DNA from: Membranipora membranacea
Taxonomy: Eukaryota > Bryozoa > Gymnolaemata > Cheilostomatida > Membraniporidae
NCBI GenBank assembly: GCA_914767715.1
Contig: OU612075.1
Coordinates: 17,672,001-17,732,000 of the forward strand
Reading direction: 5' to 3'
DNA length: 60,000 nt
Shown: piece after piece, positions 58,598-60,000 of the stretch
How the letters are laid out: each line of letters starts with the position of its first letter
Position numbering within the stretch: position 1 is the first letter of the stretch
The notes under the pieces: model-generated
The model's database searches: none
Told to the model about the DNA's origin: nothing
What the model saw: only the letters and a program-made list of their open reading frames with translations
Program-made: the position numbers and the translations under genes

Positions 58598-60000
58598 CTG
58601 AAGAAAAGGTGGAACATTGTGTGATTACTAGAAAGCAATACCATGTTTTGTGGTTAAGAAATATATGGTGTGATATAAATGACATATGTGATATAGTTTG
58701 AGACATATATATATGTATATATATGTTGTAATATAGTTTCTGGGGCTGTTCCTGCTTAACTACAATTAGTTTACGTGGAGACATCCGGCTAAACTTTACG
58801 AGATATCCTCCTTGATTATAAGTATAACCAAGGACTGACAGGTTGGTATAAATTATCTGAAGAGGCTAGTTGTAATAATTGCACGGTTTAAATGACACAC
58901 GTTCAATGAACAAACCCCTCCCCCTCCAACTCCAACTGATCTCTCTATACCAAGATTATCTTTGTTGGCTGTTATCCACAATAATTAATAAACTCAATAA
59001 CACATTTTTATTGGACATTGAAATAATAATGCTAGCCTCCCGTCAAGATCCATGAAATTAAAATTGGGATGATCAAAGCTGCTACCAAACAAGCCCAACA
59101 TTGACCCTCTTGGACAACCATAAGCTGTTTTATGAGGCATCAAAGTCAACCCTTTCATTATTCGCTCGTGAGATCAGAATGTCCATGTGTGAGGTCAGGT
59201 TTCTGCAGACCTTTCATAAGATAATAAAATTATCCCCACTCAATCTTACACAATACTGTTAACTTGGGTCGTGTTCCACGTCTTGGGGTGGATTGTAGCC
59301 CCGAGGCAAGGCTTATGTAACCAGGCAATGGCTTTACATCAGAGCAATATCCAAAATTACCAAGGTGTAGGTATGGTATTGCTAATAACCATATTTACTG
59401 AATGTAAGCAGGTGCAGTTGTGCTAATGCTCGGAGATGGTTGCTGTACGGTTGGTTAGAGACCCAAAGGGCATTTACATTTCATAACCGTTAATAAGTAT
59501 TTAATAAGTATAACCCCCCCACTGGCGATGAGGAGTTCTAACTTCTCATTGGAGTCAATTTTTTTTAATACTCACGATCGTAATATCTTCTTCTCTTCAG
59601 TCGAGGAAAACAAACATTGACTATATCCTTCTACCTTCATTGCTTACACAACACAATTTCTGAAGAGGAGTTGGTACCATTAACGGTTCAAAACTATGAA
59701 AACAAGCCCTGGAGTTAGGCTGTCAAAACTCTAGGCCCATTGTGTAATTATTTTTATCTGTCCCTATTTTTATTTAGTTGAAAATAACACTACAATCTGT
59801 ATATCATGATGTTCAGAGCCTGTATCGCTAACACGATAGGGAACTGGGAGGAAAACACTTAGATTGTAAAGAATTACAAGCAACAGGTGGAAAATAATAG
59901 ATTATATGCTATTAGGTGTAAACTGTAGGATGGTAGCGCATTATAGTTTGTAAATATTATTGAGGTGAACCTACACTTTTTAGAGGAATAAACTTGTTGG
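58598..60000. other. Expected 5' region of peroxidase C; no exon identified
   Basis: The first exon of peroxidase C must end in phase 1 and should encode a signal peptide. I checked the minus-strand donor-like sites here. The open stretch at about 59572-59639 begins with ATG but ends in phase 2 and is not a signal peptide. Nothing else is convincing, so the exon is probably outside the window or I have missed it. Confidence 0.5.

Noticed and set aside
59572-59639. Possible first exon of peroxidase C starting with ATG on the minus strand
   Set aside because: It ends in phase 2 whereas phase 1 is required, and it does not encode a signal peptide.

Overview
This is a eukaryotic, almost certainly invertebrate animal, genomic window. 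It is AT-rich, its genes are split into many short GT-AG exons, and it is dense with small transposon relics. The proteins are animal-type: a Tec/Btk-family cytoplasmic tyrosine kinase and three secreted haem peroxidases of the myeloperoxidase/peroxidasin/peroxinectin superfamily. The species cannot be fixed from the sequence. An early-branching animal such as a sponge, or another marine invertebrate, would fit, but that is a guess.

Layout. Positions 1-361 are a 23-bp minisatellite. From 1052 to 33453 (+) runs one Tec-family kinase gene. I assembled 16 exons with consistent phases; they give 752 codons plus stop, in the order PH, BTK zinc motif, basic/proline-rich linker, SH3, SH2 and kinase. 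Intron 13 (14515-27463, about 13 kb) holds a complete peroxidase gene on the opposite strand (peroxidase A, 15652-23973, 16 exons, 707 aa). Intron 14 holds a 210-bp satellite interrupted by an inverted-repeat transposon, next to a palindromic element bounded by G/C homopolymers.

Downstream of the kinase, about 35.2-45.7 kb is a decayed direct duplicate of about 13.5-27.5 kb. It carries peroxidase B (35922-43343, 13 exons, 661 aa), flanked by broken copies of kinase exons 12 and 14, which show where the block came from. Peroxidase C (46040-58597, minus strand, 11 exons found, 5' end not found) is an older, more diverged paralogue. Its introns are swollen by two non-LTR retrotransposon remnants and an hAT-like element.

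Functionally there are two stories: an intracellular signalling kinase, and a minus-strand cluster of secreted oxidative enzymes whose newest expansion came from duplicating part of the kinase locus. All three peroxidases keep the distal and proximal histidines, but C has lost the glutamate that forms one of the two haem ester bonds. I found no bacterial-type operon, CRISPR array, tRNA or rRNA, and no clearly novel biochemical system. The most unusual features are the nested architecture, the kinase-exon fossils around peroxidase B, the duplicated N-terminal exons of A and the haem-ligand change in C.
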